Notes under the pieces: generated by a model
Database searches by the model: none
The model's input: only the letters and a program-made list of their open reading frames with translations
What the model was told of the DNA's origin: nothing
Position numbers and translations under genes: made by a program
Shown here: piece by piece, positions 18,241-30,526 of the stretch
Layout of the letters: every line of letters begins with the position of its first letter
How positions within the stretch are numbered: the first letter of the stretch is position 1
Assembly: GCA_003254885.1 (NCBI GenBank)
Contig: QANT01005788.1
Location: 62,422 to 126,421 of the forward strand
DNA: 64,000 nucleotides
Direction: 5' to 3'
Source: Purshia tridentata
Taxonomy: Eukaryota; Streptophyta; Magnoliopsida; Rosales; Rosaceae

Positions 18241-19591
18241 TTATCTGGTTTTTCTGTTTGTCTGGTTTTGGTTAGTGAGCTTTGAGTATAATACAGTGTT
18301 GTTGATGGATGAGTTATAGTTTTGGTTAATAAAATGTATGGGATTGGATACAATGGAACCCCAGTAGGTTTTTTCTAAATTGCTGGTTATAAAAAGTCTT
18401 GGGTTTTGATTTCACATATGGGTTTCAATTTTCACGATGAATTATGCTTTACATACAGTGAAAGTAGAGCCAAGGTGATCAGTATTCATATAATGTAAAA
18501 GACAACAACCATTGCAAACTATTGAAAATAATTGAATCATGTGATATTCATATCAAACCAATTTCATATGGTTAAAGCTCAGATACTGAATTTGTTTAAC
18601 AGACAACATTGAACAGAAGCCTTCTATTCTCAGTTCAACAAAGAGGAAGAATCAAATTCTATGTGGCACCGTAAATGTAAAAGTTTTGTAAATGTTTGCC
18701 AAATACAGAGGCCAATGCCTTTTATATACAGAATAAAGTGAGTCTATATATTGAGCTTAATGAATGGTGGTTTCATCCTCTGCATTACAATGTCTTGATG
18801 CGAACAGTGACCCGCGTATATCAACTGATATGAAGTCTAGGAAATCCATGCTATAAGATTGAACACCAGTGCTTGATTGATCTGCTTCAGGAGATTCAAG
18901 CAAAACATAAACATGCAATGAGCATAGGCAAATTGCTCCTTCAGCTTTTCACAAAGTGATTCAAGCATAAAATACAATGAGGCATAGAAAGCGCAATGAA
19001 TAAAGCAGTCAACTTTTGGATTACCGGTTGACCATTTATCCATGCAAGCCACAGTAACTTAGCAGCCACAACATGAATGTACACCCAGAAAGTCTTTCTC
19101 ACAGTAGCAATCTGCAAGGCGAACTCTGCATCTGCCAAAATATAAAGATGAAAAATATTAAGTTAGAATTTTGTTTTCAGAAAAATATGTAATCCCTTGC
19201 TTACCTTGAAGAAGAAGAAGATATGAAAGACATGTAGTACTAAAAATCACCATACAGTAATACACAATAAAATACCTTTGTTTTTTTTGGGGAGAAATTT
19301 TGTTTTGCTCGAAGCGTATTCACATTGATAACTCTCTACCAACTACCAAGTCCTCAAAACAACGAAAAGCTCCTTGCTCACTCCTACTTGCCAACCTTTA
19401 CTAGTTACTTCTCAACTTGTACGTTGTATCTGACCAACACTTTTTTGGAGGTAACCGTGTTCTTCTTCAAGGATATGCCTTCAGAGATGTACACTATACG
19501 TAATTGGCAACTGGTTTTGCAATATTCCTTTTCTCTAAATGTCTCTTGGCTAATTCTTGTGCGGAGAATCAACACAGTAAACATGTGTTCC
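18241..19591. other. Spacer between PRXIIE and the PPR gene
   Basis: PRXIIE 3' UTR at the left and PPR 3' UTR at the right. A minus-strand open frame at 18941-19138 begins MADAEFALQIATVRK and follows an AG, but matches no family I know. It could be a 3' UTR exon or chance. Confidence 0.4.
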
Positions 19592-22054
19592 CTACAACTT
19601 AGCAACAGAAAAATAATCTTCATTAGAGCTCCGGTCTTCAATTCCCTTGGCACTCATTTCCGAGCAGACAATCTGGGCTTCTTGCAACCTCCCCTCCTCT
19701 TGAAGGCCAGCTGTAAGCTCATTGCATGTGGAGACGTTTAGAAGAAAACCATTCTCAAACATTTCTCTATACCAAAAATATGCGCCACTGAAGTCCTTCA
19801 GCTCACAGTGTCCCTTAACAAGTAAGTTATACGTATCAGCTTTAGGAGCCAATCCTTTAGCCTTCATATCATTGACAAGGTCCTTTACCTCTGACATCTT
19901 TCCTTGTTTTACGTGCGCCAGAATTAAGCTATTATATGTCATCTTGTCGACATTAACTTTCTGGTTTACCATCTCGCAGTGCAAAGAAAGTGCCTTTTGA
20001 GTATCTCCATGCTCTGCATAGCCGTGAATGAGTGCATTATATATAACCCGATCAGGAACCAAACCCATCTGTAGCATTTCATTAAACAGTTTCTCCACTA
20101 ATGCCATATCGTCCCTGCTACATCCACTAATTAGAGGATGATATGTATATAAAGTAGGTTTGATGCCCAGATTCTTCATAGTTTCATACAATTCCAGACA
20201 TTTCTGGGTGTTTCCTGTATCAGAATAACCTGAAATTAAGGAGTTGTATGTAATCACATCTGGACTATAACCGCTACTTATAATTTCAGAGACACAGTCT
20301 TCAGCTTCCATTACCCTTCCTTTCATGCAGAGTCCATGAATGAGTGCATTGTAGGTTACAAGTGTCGGACTGATCCCAGATTTTACCATCTCATCCAAAA
20401 ATCTGAAAGCATCTTTCAGTTTCCCTACTGTACAACTACCATCAATGAGCATATTATATATTTGTGCATTTGGCAACACCTCTCTGCCTACCATGTCCCT
20501 GAGTGCTAGTTCAGCTTCAAGAAGCCTCCCGTCCTTGCATAAACAATTTATAAGAGAACCATAGCTCACCACATTTGCTCTAATCCCCTTATCTTCCATC
20601 TCATCAAGAATCTGGAAACACCCATCGAATAGGCACATCTGCCCGTAGCCGTTAATTAGGGTGTTATATGTCTCCAAATTTGGGAAAACTCCCTTCTGTG
20701 CCATCTTCTTTACCCATTCCTCAGCCTTGTCTATATACTTTGTCTCACAAAATTTATCAATCAAAGAATTGAAAGTGATGCAATTTGGCCTCAACCCACG
20801 AATTTCCATTTTTTCAATTGCCGAAATGGCTCTGTCGATGTCACCCCTTTGGCAATATCCGCTCACTATAGTATTATATATTACTTCATCTGGAACAAAA
20901 CCAGTTTCCATAAGTTTCTTCAAAACCTCCTCCGCTTTCTCAACCATTCCTTTCTTGCACAAGCCATTCAACAAAATCCCATAAGTGTAACTATTCATGC
21001 TCACACCTTTCTTGGTTGCTTCCTCAAATAAAGCCAATGACCCCTCACCATCACCACACCTCATATGCCCGTCAAAAAGTATACTATAAGTAAAACCATC
21101 AGGCACAAAGCCATGAGCTTCCATCTCTTCCAAAACCCTTTTCGCCTGCTCCATTTTCCTCGCCCGACAAAGCCCACTAAGCATCGTATTATAGGTGATA
21201 ACATTGGCTTCCACATTCTCCTCCTTCATCCTCTCTCTCAATCCAAAAGCCTTCTCCAACTCACCCACCTTACAATACCCATCAAGCAGCGTGTTGTATG
21301 TAACCAAATTCGGGACCAACTTTCCCTCAATCATTTCATCAAACACCTTCTCTGCATCCCTCATCCCCTTCTCTTTACACAACCCACTGAGCAAAACATT
21401 ATAAACAAACACACCCGGACTCATCCTCTTCATCTTCATACAATTCACCAGCTGAACAGCCCTTTCCAGTTTCCCCAACTTCACGGCAGCTTGCACTGCC
21501 TTCCCGAACGCGAACCTATCGGGTCGGATCCCTTGCTCCGACTCGAAAATATCCGAAAACAACTGGAGGGTCTTTTCGAATTGTTTCGAACCCACCAATG
21601 ATTCAAGCACCGCGTTGATAGAAGCCAAACAAGGACGCGTACCGCTTTTTCTCATCAAAGTGTACAACTTTACGGCCTCGTTCGGCATCTTCGACTCGGA
21701 ACATGCCGCTAAAAGCATGTCGGAGAATGCGGGTTTCACGGAGGGAGCAGAGACGGAGAAGAGCGTGTAAAGCTCCGAGGGCGAAGAGAAGAGTGAGTCG
21801 GAGACAATGAGAGACTTGATGAGCCTCCGTGCGGTGTCCGTACGGCCCTGCTGGAGGAGGACTCGGAGCTTTCGGACTTGCGCATGGCGTTGTTGGTCTT
21901 GGAGATTGGTGGGGTTTTCAGGGTTGGAATTCTCTGTGGAGTCTTCAATGGAGTCTGTGCAGAGGGAGAAGGAAAGAGGGACTGAGAGGGGATTTTGAGG
22001 TTTGTTGGGGGGAGTGAACAGGGACTTGGGAAGAAGACGTACGCGCTTCGCCAT
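19592..22054 (-). CDS. P-class pentatricopeptide repeat (PPR) protein
   Basis: Organellar RNA-binding protein. One uninterrupted exon, 820 aa, as usual for plant PPR genes. The N-terminus (MAKRVRLLPKSLFTPPNKPQ) is basic and lacks acidic residues, consistent with mitochondrial or plastid targeting. From about residue 110 to the C-terminus come roughly 18 tandem 35-aa P-type repeats with the signature VTYNTLLDGYCKVGELEKAF. There is no E, DYW or SMR domain at the C-terminus, so this is a pure P-class member, expected to act in RNA stability, splicing or translation rather than editing. By memory it looks most like Arabidopsis At5g12100 (similar length, predicted mitochondrial), but orthology needs a search. 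Confidence 0.93.
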   Translation of the reverse strand: MAKRVRLLPKSLFTPPNKPQNPLSVPLSFSLCTDSIEDSTENSNPENPTNLQDQQRHAQVRKLRVLLQQGRTDTARRLIKSLIVSDSLFSSPSELYTLFSVSAPSVKPAFSDMLLAACSESKMPNEAVKLYTLMRKSGTRPCLASINAVLESLVGSKQFEKTLQLFSDIFESEQGIRPDRFAFGKAVQAAVKLGKLERAVQLVNCMKMKRMSPGVFVYNVLLSGLCKEKGMRDAEKVFDEMIEGKLVPNLVTYNTLLDGYCKVGELEKAFGLRERMKEENVEANVITYNTMLSGLCRARKMEQAKRVLEEMEAHGFVPDGFTYSILFDGHMRCGDGEGSLALFEEATKKGVSMNSYTYGILLNGLCKKGMVEKAEEVLKKLMETGFVPDEVIYNTIVSGYCQRGDIDRAISAIEKMEIRGLRPNCITFNSLIDKFCETKYIDKAEEWVKKMAQKGVFPNLETYNTLINGYGQMCLFDGCFQILDEMEDKGIRANVVSYGSLINCLCKDGRLLEAELALRDMVGREVLPNAQIYNMLIDGSCTVGKLKDAFRFLDEMVKSGISPTLVTYNALIHGLCMKGRVMEAEDCVSEIISSGYSPDVITYNSLISGYSDTGNTQKCLELYETMKNLGIKPTLYTYHPLISGCSRDDMALVEKLFNEMLQMGLVPDRVIYNALIHGYAEHGDTQKALSLHCEMVNQKVNVDKMTYNSLILAHVKQGKMSEVKDLVNDMKAKGLAPKADTYNLLVKGHCELKDFSGAYFWYREMFENGFLLNVSTCNELTAGLQEEGRLQEAQIVCSEMSAKGIEDRSSNEDYFSVAKL

Positions 22055-22361
22055 ATCAGAGTATAGATATTGCTGGTCATTCTTTTGATTATAAACCCTT
22101 CTTAAACCCTCTTTGACTTTTGTCCTCTAGAAATTTAAAACCAAAAGAAAATTTACAAGGCATGTTGGGGTTTGAGTTCAGGCCTTTAGGTCTTCTTAGC
22201 CCATGTGAAAAGTAGGCCAGGCTCCTTGAAAGGGCTTTTTTATTAGCCCGCTAACTTTTTGGTCATGTTTTATTTTGACTTTCAACCATTAATAATTACT
22301 TGATAAATATAACTCGTGATTAAGAGTATTTACCCTTATACCCCCTACTTCGAGTATGAAT
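22055..22361. promoter_or_regulatory. Upstream region of the PPR gene
   Basis: About 300 bp between the PPR start codon (minus strand) and a MITE. It should hold the 5' UTR and core promoter; no specific motif can be assigned. Confidence 0.3.
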
Positions 22362-22827
22362 TAGGGCTGTTAACCAAACCAATAGGTTCGGCATGGCGGT
22401 TCTGCCAATCGTAACTAATCGGTTTGGATCAGTTCGGGTTCAGTTTCAATCAGGTCCATTAACTTTTTGCAAAAACAAATGTAAAACGTCAAAAAATTAG
22501 AAGGTTTTGTGGTCCAAATTTTTTGAAGAAGACATTTTGGCAAAATTTAGTTATGTCTAAACAAACGCCCAAGTTTTTGGGCTTTAACACACAAAGACCA
22601 AACTAATAAATTTGTTCAACATCTGTTTTGATATTGAACTTTTAATTAAAGTCGGTGAAACTTCTAATTTTTTTATTTCTCTCTCTCTACTCTCCCTTTG
22701 CTTTGATTAAAAGTTTAGTACCAAAGCGTGTATCTAGGTATTGAATCTGCTCTCACCAGCCAAAACTTAAAATTTGATTTAGTTCGAGTCGATTTTTCGA
22801 TTGTTCAGTTAAAAATTCCCACCCCTA
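22362..22827. mobile_element. hAT-type MITE
   Basis: A 466-bp element whose ends are TAGGGCTGTTAACC and, reverse-complemented, TAGGGGTGGGAATTTTTAAC, the typical hAT terminal sequence. It is flanked by an 8-bp duplication with one mismatch, GTATGAAT (22354-22361) and GTTTGAAT (22828-22835). Eight base pairs is the hAT target-site length. No transposase is encoded. Confidence 0.72.
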
Positions 22828-23845
22828 GTTTGAATAATTAAGCATACTAGTAAGGCTAGCATACTGCTGAAATTGGAATGGTACCCACTAGTCACTACCT
22901 ACTAAAATAGTTGGTTTGGTTGGTGTGCTGCAGCCTGCAGCTGACAACTGTTGCTGGACCAAGAAATTTGTAGGGTCAAATCCAATACATATCAAAGCCT
23001 TTCAAGCTTTGCATAAATGTGAAAAAGACTTGCTTCTGTCTTTAGTTGGGACCTTCATCAATGCAAAACGGAATTGTTCCAAAATAATTATGAAGCCTGG
23101 TCTGCACTCTGCAGCCATGAAAGGCCAGTACATTTCCAACCCAATCTCTCATCCATTTGTGGGGCTATAGAAAGGTATTGGCTCTGTCAATACTCATCTT
23201 TTGTATTTCCTCTTATTGTTGCTGTGGTGCTATCTGGAAGAATGGTTAACTTTGAATTATTTGTAGTTATTAATCCGCGGTTTCCAATTGCCATGCAAAA
23301 AATCTGCATTGTTTTCTACTACCCTGCACTGAACAGGGAATCTCTTTTGAAATTTTAATATTTGTTACACAACTGAGAGCCGGGAGAAAAAGAGAGTTTA
23401 TTCCTTTATATTTCTTTGTTACATAGAGAGTTTGATAAGCCTTTTAAGCAATCCCAACCAGAAATGGCAAACAAAATTAAGTACAAAAAAGATCTTAAAA
23501 ATCTCACAATTACAAGGGTTCCATTCAAACATGTTTTCTATGATTGGGTTCAACACTCTGAAGTTACCTTGACTTTTTGCTTTTTTCCTGTGTGCTGCAT
23601 TCCCATAGCAACAATCTGTAATGTAATTTTCCATACTTATCTTGAATATTCACAAGAGAATTAATTCTTTCGAGGTGTCTCGAAATCTTATGCTCTACCT
23701 AAAAAAATGACCATCCTTTATCTTTCTTTTCTTGTTGGTCTCTCTTTTTACATGCTGTAATTGCTGGTATTTTGCTGAAGAAGAGAGATTCTGGGATATG
23801 GCACTGACAGTTGAACACAACTTTATAATGATTGCTGCAGTCCCA
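22828..23845. other. Spacer between the hAT MITE and the CSLA 3' end
   Basis: No convincing gene. Part near 23845 is the likely CSLA 3' UTR. Open frames here are short and without family resemblance. Confidence 0.4.
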
Positions 23846-26800
23846 CTAAGAGTTGGGAACAAATGTCCCAACATACCCAAACCCAATGATAAAGAAGGCA
23901 CTTGCTTGGATGTAAAGGAACATGTAGAAGTGGTTTTTTCCAAAGGCAGCATCATAGCAGCCACAGAAGAAGAGGTAACATCCAACAGCAAGCTCTAACA
24001 AATGAACTCTGCTAACACGGAAATAAATGACAAACTGAGGTCAGGTATTATCGAACACAAAAGTTGTGTGTTTTGGAATGGAATACACGACTAAGTTGCG
24101 TAGGGGAGTCCATGGGAGAATGCATACCTTTCTCCGATCCTGAATCGAGGTTTTCTGGGCAATTTTGTGGCTACTTTAATAGTCTTGAGAGCATCTCCAA
24201 GTTTCTCAGTCACAATCCATTCGTTCACTCGGCTAGCCTCTAGAAGACCTATGATTGTAGCCTTTGTTCGGTGTAGTGACATGACGTTCTCAAATAGGAT
24301 CCAGAAGACGAGTAAGTGGAGTGACCTGCAAAATAATAGAACAACATGAAAGAAGAAACCATCAGAATATCAATTGAAGCCTAGGAAATTTGTGGGAATA
24401 TGTTGAGGAAGAACGAAGTCAAACAAGACTAAGAATTTAGTACACCCAGATTAATCAGAACTGATGCGCCCTCAAAACTGAAAATGCTCCCTAGTAAGTA
24501 TTTAGCTAATATAAATCCAAATGGAAAAAAGCCAAGCTTGAAAGGAAATTAGACCTTGGAGTACTAGCTGCATTAAGAAGGGTAATCATGGAGGGAATAT
24601 AAATTCCTCCCCACTTCGGGACCACAACTTCAGGAACCAAAACAGTTGCCGGCAAGACAATGCAATAGAAGACAAATGTGTTGATATGTGCTATGATCTT
24701 CCTAACGAAGAAGAAGCTGTAAATCACATGCACCTTCTGCCATAAGGATACTTTCTGCAGTAAACATATGAAAGACAAGGGTTATCTATTTACTCATTTC
24801 CAGTTTACCTCCTCCCATTGGTTAAATTCTGTACAAGGATGAAACAAGCTAACCTTGTTTCTTATAATTTCCAAGGCCATTTTCCTGAAAAGATTAGCTG
24901 GACCACAAGACCACCTGTGCTGTTGGTAGCGGTAGGCCTTGAAAGTACTTGGCAATTCATTCTTCACCTGTAGAGAAAATGAAATAAGGATTATGCATGG
25001 AAGGGTTCTACACTAACATATTAGCATTAAACGGCTAGCCAAATATACTAGGGAAGCATCCTGCTTTGTCCTTTTGATGTTTCACACATCCAAAGTATCT
25101 ACAACAAATTTGGAGTTGGAATCTACCAATTTAGGAATAAAGAGCAGGCATAATCAGTTCATGAAAATGTATTAAAAATAATCAGTTCATACCTTCACAG
25201 ATTGAATAAGACATGGCAACTTAGATAATTATCCAAACTCGTGGTTTTGGTAGATGGTGTCATATAGAACCAGGTCCATAATACAACTAGATCATGCACA
25301 CTAGAACACATGCAATACGAAAGGTCTTTGAGTCACAAGAACCAACTTATTTCTGCTTTCCTAAAGAATGCACTCCACTAGAGCAAAATACGATAATTGG
25401 ACACGAATGCATTGATGCAGAAAAATAAAAGCATAGGTCAAAAATGGTACCTTTATGTTACCAAGATATACAAATTTCCAGCCTTTGAGACTAGCTCGAA
25501 CAGCCAGATCCATGTCTTCCACCGTGGTCCGGTCCTTCCATCCTCCAGCCTCATTGATGGCAGCAATTCTCCATACACCAGCAGTCCCTATATCATTATA
25601 TCAACAAAAGTTAATTAGCATATAATATCTCAACCCACCAATATACCAGTTTCTTTCATTTATAACATAATGACTGCTAAATTAACATACAATTCAAAAC
25701 AGAATTTGGCTAAATCCAAACACTGGATATTGTTATAGACTTCTGTACAATATAAAATATTTTATGATATACACAGAAGTGCTGATCATTACCATTGAAT
25801 CCAAAGAAGGAATGGGTGGAGGAGCCCACTTCTTGCTCCACAGTGAAATGATAATCCAATGACATTTCTTGCATTCTCGTCATCAAGCACTCGTTTGAGT
25901 TCACTGCAAAACAGCCCAGAAAAGCAAGCCTAAGTCACTAAATTAAGTTTATTAACTACTGTAATCTGCATGACTTTTATGAGTATAATAATGATATGAC
26001 AGAGAATTAATTAAACTGTGGGTCAGTATATATAGGATAGACTATATAGACAGTGACTAGGGAGTAGGGAGGAGAGAATGAGGTCCAGTGGTCCACCATT
26101 AAGATGGCACATGCTGCTGCCGGGTACAGAAAGAAGAAGAATCCCAAAGGAGACAGATACACCCATACAGTGTTCTGCAATTTGCATGTCCAAACAAGCC
26201 CTTAATTGCTAATGTGTCAATGTGCAGTGTCAACACTTATGCAAAAGAAACCTGGGTTCATGTGCTAAAAATCTAGCACTTCCTAAGTGGGAAGCTCTAG
26301 CTAGCCACATCACACATCACAGCATTGGCAAAAAATGGAGCTACACACTTGCCCCAAAAATTGGTGATTCCAAAGTGTACTATTTTCTATCGAAAATGCT
26401 AAAGCAATCACATATTTAGACCCTGTTACATGATAGTGGAAATTTTTTTTTATATATAATTGTAACACCACGGAACATGTTGACATAATGCTATCAATTC
26501 ATGTATATTTATTTAATAATTTATGATTAATTGTTAATTAACACATAAAGTACTACATCAAACAATCACTAATATGGTCTAAAATTGTGGTCCTTCTAGC
26601 ATTTATTCATTGAACATCCCAACAATGTTTTGTGTTATGTTTCATATGATATCTTGGCCAAAGCCAAAAAGTTTCATATTATATATTTATTTCCATTTGT
26701 GTTTTCAAAATGCCTATATATAGCAAATATGTACTCGGAATTTTGTCTCGATAGCTTCTTCCTAATAGTAGATAGTGTGGTCCATCACTCCATCCAATTC

Positions 26801-28413
26801 TTTGGCCACAAAAGCTGATACTTTTAATTATCACTAACAAACCTCTGCCATAATTACTTACTATAATTGATTCCTGTAACAAATTGATTGCTGCCATACC
26901 TAATTATCTAATTGCACCAAAATGTGTCAATTAAATTGATGATAAGCATTAAATCTTAGAGATTATGCATTTGTAGACAAAAATTGTGCGATACCGTCCA
27001 CAAGTTTATGTTTTTAAGACACAATATTAACAATATACACATGTTATAAGACCGTCATATCGAAAAATTACTCCAATTTGTGACTACTGATGAGTGATGA
27101 TGATGACTGAATCCACCAACAAGCCAAAATCAATAGAAGCACAAACATATCAGACAGCTTTAAGATAACCAGACACCAGGGGATGAAAACAACATCTGGG
27201 TTCTGGACGAAACAACAGCACCAACACCATTGATTTTTAACATTAATTTCTCACGTGGGCTTGTTTGGGCTGGTGGGTCCCAACCAGAGAAAGCATATAG
27301 TAAGGCCACACACGTGGCAAAACCAGGGGCAGCCACAGCAAAATGTGGGGGCCATCTATTTCCTATTCCTAGCAATCTTCTCAAACCAGAAGAGACCACC
27401 GACAGTTTTTTAAAGGTGGTCCTGTTTTAAGAAACTTAACTAAAAAAGAAAAGAAAATAGAAGAAACAAAATTAGATTAATAATTAAACAAAATTCCAAT
27501 AATTTAAATTAGATTACCGAATTTCCAGCGAGTCTGAACGAGAGCGAGCTCGGGGTTGTGAACGAGGAAGGGGATGGTGAGCCAGAGAAAGTCCGGCTCA
27601 GGTTGGAAATCAGCGTCGAAAATGGCGACGTAATCGCAGTGCTTGACGTAGCCGCGCTTCATGCCCTCTTTGAGAGCCCCTGATTTGTACCCATTTCGAT
27701 TGTCTCTGATCTCGTACTTGATGTTTATGCCTTTGCTCGCCCATCTCTGGCACTCGAGCTCCACCATGTCCTGTTGCACCAAACCAATTTCAGCCTTCGC
27801 ATGCATTCAATCTTTTCGACAAAATGCTGTGTGGCTTGTTTTGTGAAGTGGGTTTTGTTGTTGTTTTGGTGGGTATATATACCTTGATGGTTTGGTCTGT
27901 TGAGTCGTCGAGGACTTGAATGATGATCCTATCGGACGGCCATGAGAGCCCACATGCAGCTCCAATTGAAAGCTGGTAAACCTGCAATGAATTCAAACGC
28001 AAAAAACTCAAGCTTAAAACTTCGAAACCCACATAAATGATAAAAAACCCAACAAATTGGAAGCACTAAAATGGAAAAAGGACCTCTCTTTCGTTGTACA
28101 TTGGGATTTGGACAAGAACCATGGGGTAAGCTTCGTTGCCCAACTCAACGTCGTCTTTGATGGGCTCCCATTTGTAACGCTTCTCTGGCTTTCGTCCGAA
28201 GAGCTTTATCAGAACGATGACGACGAACATGTAAAGCCTCTCGACGAAGAGCATCACCGACATGACCAGGCACAGAGTGACTGCGATTCTCAGCAGAGGG
28301 ACGATCAATGGAGCTTTGATCTGACTCCAAATCAATTCCAGTTGCATGGTAATGTCGTCTCTCGCACCCATTAATGTGTCTGGAAGAATAGTCGTTGTTG
28401 AAAGCCGCTCCAT
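23846..28413 (-). CDS. CSLA9: Glucomannan 4-beta-mannosyltransferase (cellulose synthase-like A)
   Basis: Golgi glycosyltransferase (GT2) that makes the beta-1,4 (gluco)mannan backbone from GDP-mannose and GDP-glucose. Exons: 28084-28413, 27883-27981, 27518-27770, 25793-25903, 25451-25587, 24854-24967, 24555-24754, 24128-24325, 23846-24008; 1605 nt, 534 aa, the same length I recall for Arabidopsis CSLA9. Catalytic motifs: Asp135-Asp136 (VLDDSTD), Asp195/Asp197 (FDADFQP), Asp289 (TVEDMDLA) and the product-binding QQHRW at 325-329. One transmembrane helix precedes the catalytic domain and several follow; it ends [12 protein letters not shown]. The start at 28413 ([12 protein letters not shown]) was preferred to an in-frame ATG further upstream because it aligns with the family start. 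CSLA9 rather than another CSLA is judged by similarity from memory. Intron 3 (25904-27517) is the longest. Confidence 0.95.
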
Positions 28414-29498
28414 TTCTGATTTCTTGTGAAGAAAATACAGAGCCAAAAACAGAGGAGGAAGCAAGTTAGGAAAGAGAGTTCAAGAGGGTTTTTTTTTTGG
28501 TTTGTTTTAGATTCCGAGAGAAGCCTAGGATTTAGAGGACCACCTTTTTCTGAAAAGAGAGCGAATATTTCTGTGTTCTCTCTGTGATTTTTTTTTTTGG
28601 CAGAGGTGGAATAAGGTGGTTAACTCCACCACATTTGATCAGAAACCCAACAGAGAAAACAAACACAAACCCAATTTGGATTCAAAGTACCAACTCTCAA
28701 TGTTGTATCTTCTTCTCTTTTGTCTAAAAATACAAACTTTCTGCTTCTGAAATCAAGGAGAACAGAAGCAGAACACCCCAGATATGTCCAAATGTGGAAA
28801 ACAGAAAGCTAAAAATAAGAACACAACAAAGATAAAATGAAAGCTATCTAGCAAGAGAATCAGGAGATGGAATAGAAGCTCTCCCTCCCTCTATCTCTCT
28901 CTCTCTCTCTCTCTTTCTCTTTGGGGTTTGGGGTGTTCTGGGTTGGCTTCTATTTTTTCCTTCTCTTTTATAATGCGTTTAGCTCCCAAAATAAAAAGGC
29001 CTCCAGACCCTAACTGTCCACACGTGTGTTGGTGTTGCGAGTTGTATAAAATTAGTAACGATGAAGATTGAAAGATAAATGTGACCCAAAAAAGGTTGAG
29101 GGTTAAAAAAAGAAGAGATAAAATGGGATCCGCCGGCGGCAGTATGCCGGCAGCTGACTTCATTTCACGGCAATGTGGGTCTGCTACCTTTTACCAATTT
29201 TGTCACCTAACAACCTTACAATCATAATTTATTCATTAGGCATTGGGGGAAATTCCAATTTTGGTTTTTGTTACTGATATAGTGATATTTTACCGAATTT
29301 TGGTTTAAACGACTTAAAAACATTTTAATCAACTCTGGAAAAACTTGGATACCGCAAATCACCCAGATATTAAAACGTACATACATGATTAACAAAAAAA
29401 AAAAAAGAGGAGGAACTTTTATACATACGATAATGACCTTGGTGTTGGCGTTGTCTATGTCAGTGTTTGGGACAGCTCAGTTGGTTCTGGTGTGGTAT
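28414..29498. promoter_or_regulatory. CSLA 5' leader and promoter region
   Basis: It holds a CT microsatellite at about 28888-28920, probably in the transcribed leader, since GA/CT tracts are common in plant 5' UTRs. A short open frame on the minus strand over this tract is low-complexity and not a gene. Confidence 0.4.
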
Positions 29499-29503
29499 GC
29501 ATC

Positions 29504-30521
29504 TGTTGATGCAAAAATCTGGCGATGACCTTTGCACACAACTTAAATGCTGATTTTTGATGACGTAGTGAGTTGAGTGACCGAGCGGATGATCCGAACA
29601 CGTCAACTGATTGCCTTATGGGTTTCTTCCTGCACAAATGAACGAAAAATGGCACCGGTGTGGTACCGGCCGGAGATGCTCCGATGGTAAAGTCAAAAGA
29701 GTGCAAGTAGGAGGATGTAAGAAGTGCTGAGTAACACAACCAGAGCTTGGGAAGAAGATGAAGGAAAAGAGGTAAGATTTCTGGGTAAATGTTGCTAGAG
29801 CTTGGGCTAGTTTTCTCAGATTTTTCTCTGTCCCTTTGCCTTGTGGTTATGCTCTTACTTATAGGTAAAGGGATTGGGATATTTTTGCTGGCTAGTAGGT
29901 ATGATCATGGCTAATCATAGATCTTGGAGGCTAAGCTTGCAGGGTAGGCTGGGTTACTGACATGTTCTTTCATTTAATGCAAGAGGGATGTCTGCAAGTT
30001 GCATGCATTAAATGGAAAGCAAGGCAGAGTTGATGGGCCATAAATGCAAAGCACAAAGTTACCTTCGGAGTGTCAGGCGCAATAACTACCATCTGAGTCA
30101 GTCGTTCGGCTCGGAAGAGGATGAGTCGAGGTTGATCAATTCGATCCGAATAGGACTTCCTGTGGTGGTAGACCTACGAGGAAGTTTCGTACATCCAGGG
30201 AGTGTTCGGATCGGAAGGTAGTTGGATCCGATCCGAACAACAAGATATCAGAGCCAACGAACAGGTAGTTTGTCGAAGGAAGATACTCAGACATTCCGAT
30301 CCGAACTCACAATCCGATACGAACGACTGATGAACTCTGCCGACCTTGCTTCTGACGACAAGTCGACGTAATTGGTTCGGATCGGATCCGGCAGTAAGAT
30401 CCGATCCGACGAGGTGGCATGATGGGCCGTTGACCATGGGTCGTGGGACGGAAGTCGAATCCGAGGTCCCACGTGTTCAGCATATTGACCGTTGACACGA
30501 GTGGGGGGTTATCCCCGAACA
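29504..30521. mobile_element. Solo LTR of an LTR retrotransposon
   Basis: A 1018-bp sequence beginning TGTTGATGCAAAAATC and ending TATCCCCGAACA (TG...CA termini), flanked by a perfect 5-bp target-site duplication GCATC at 29499-29503 and 30522-30526. No internal coding region or second LTR is present, so this is a solo LTR left by recombination between two LTRs, a fossil. The interior is rich in GGATCGGATC/GATCCGATCC-type repeats. The perfect duplication suggests a fairly recent insertion. The superfamily (Ty3/Gypsy or Ty1/Copia) cannot be settled without internal domains. Strand is unknown. Confidence 0.85.
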
Positions 30522-30526
30522 GCATC

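Noticed and set aside
18837-19138. Separate gene from the minus-strand frames MADAEFALQ... and neighbours
   Set aside because: Short, no recognised family and no clear splice partners; kept only as a possible UTR exon.
28891-29163. 90-aa minus-strand frame upstream of CSLA
   Set aside because: It ends in an (Arg-Glu) run made by a CT microsatellite in the CSLA leader and has no family resemblance.
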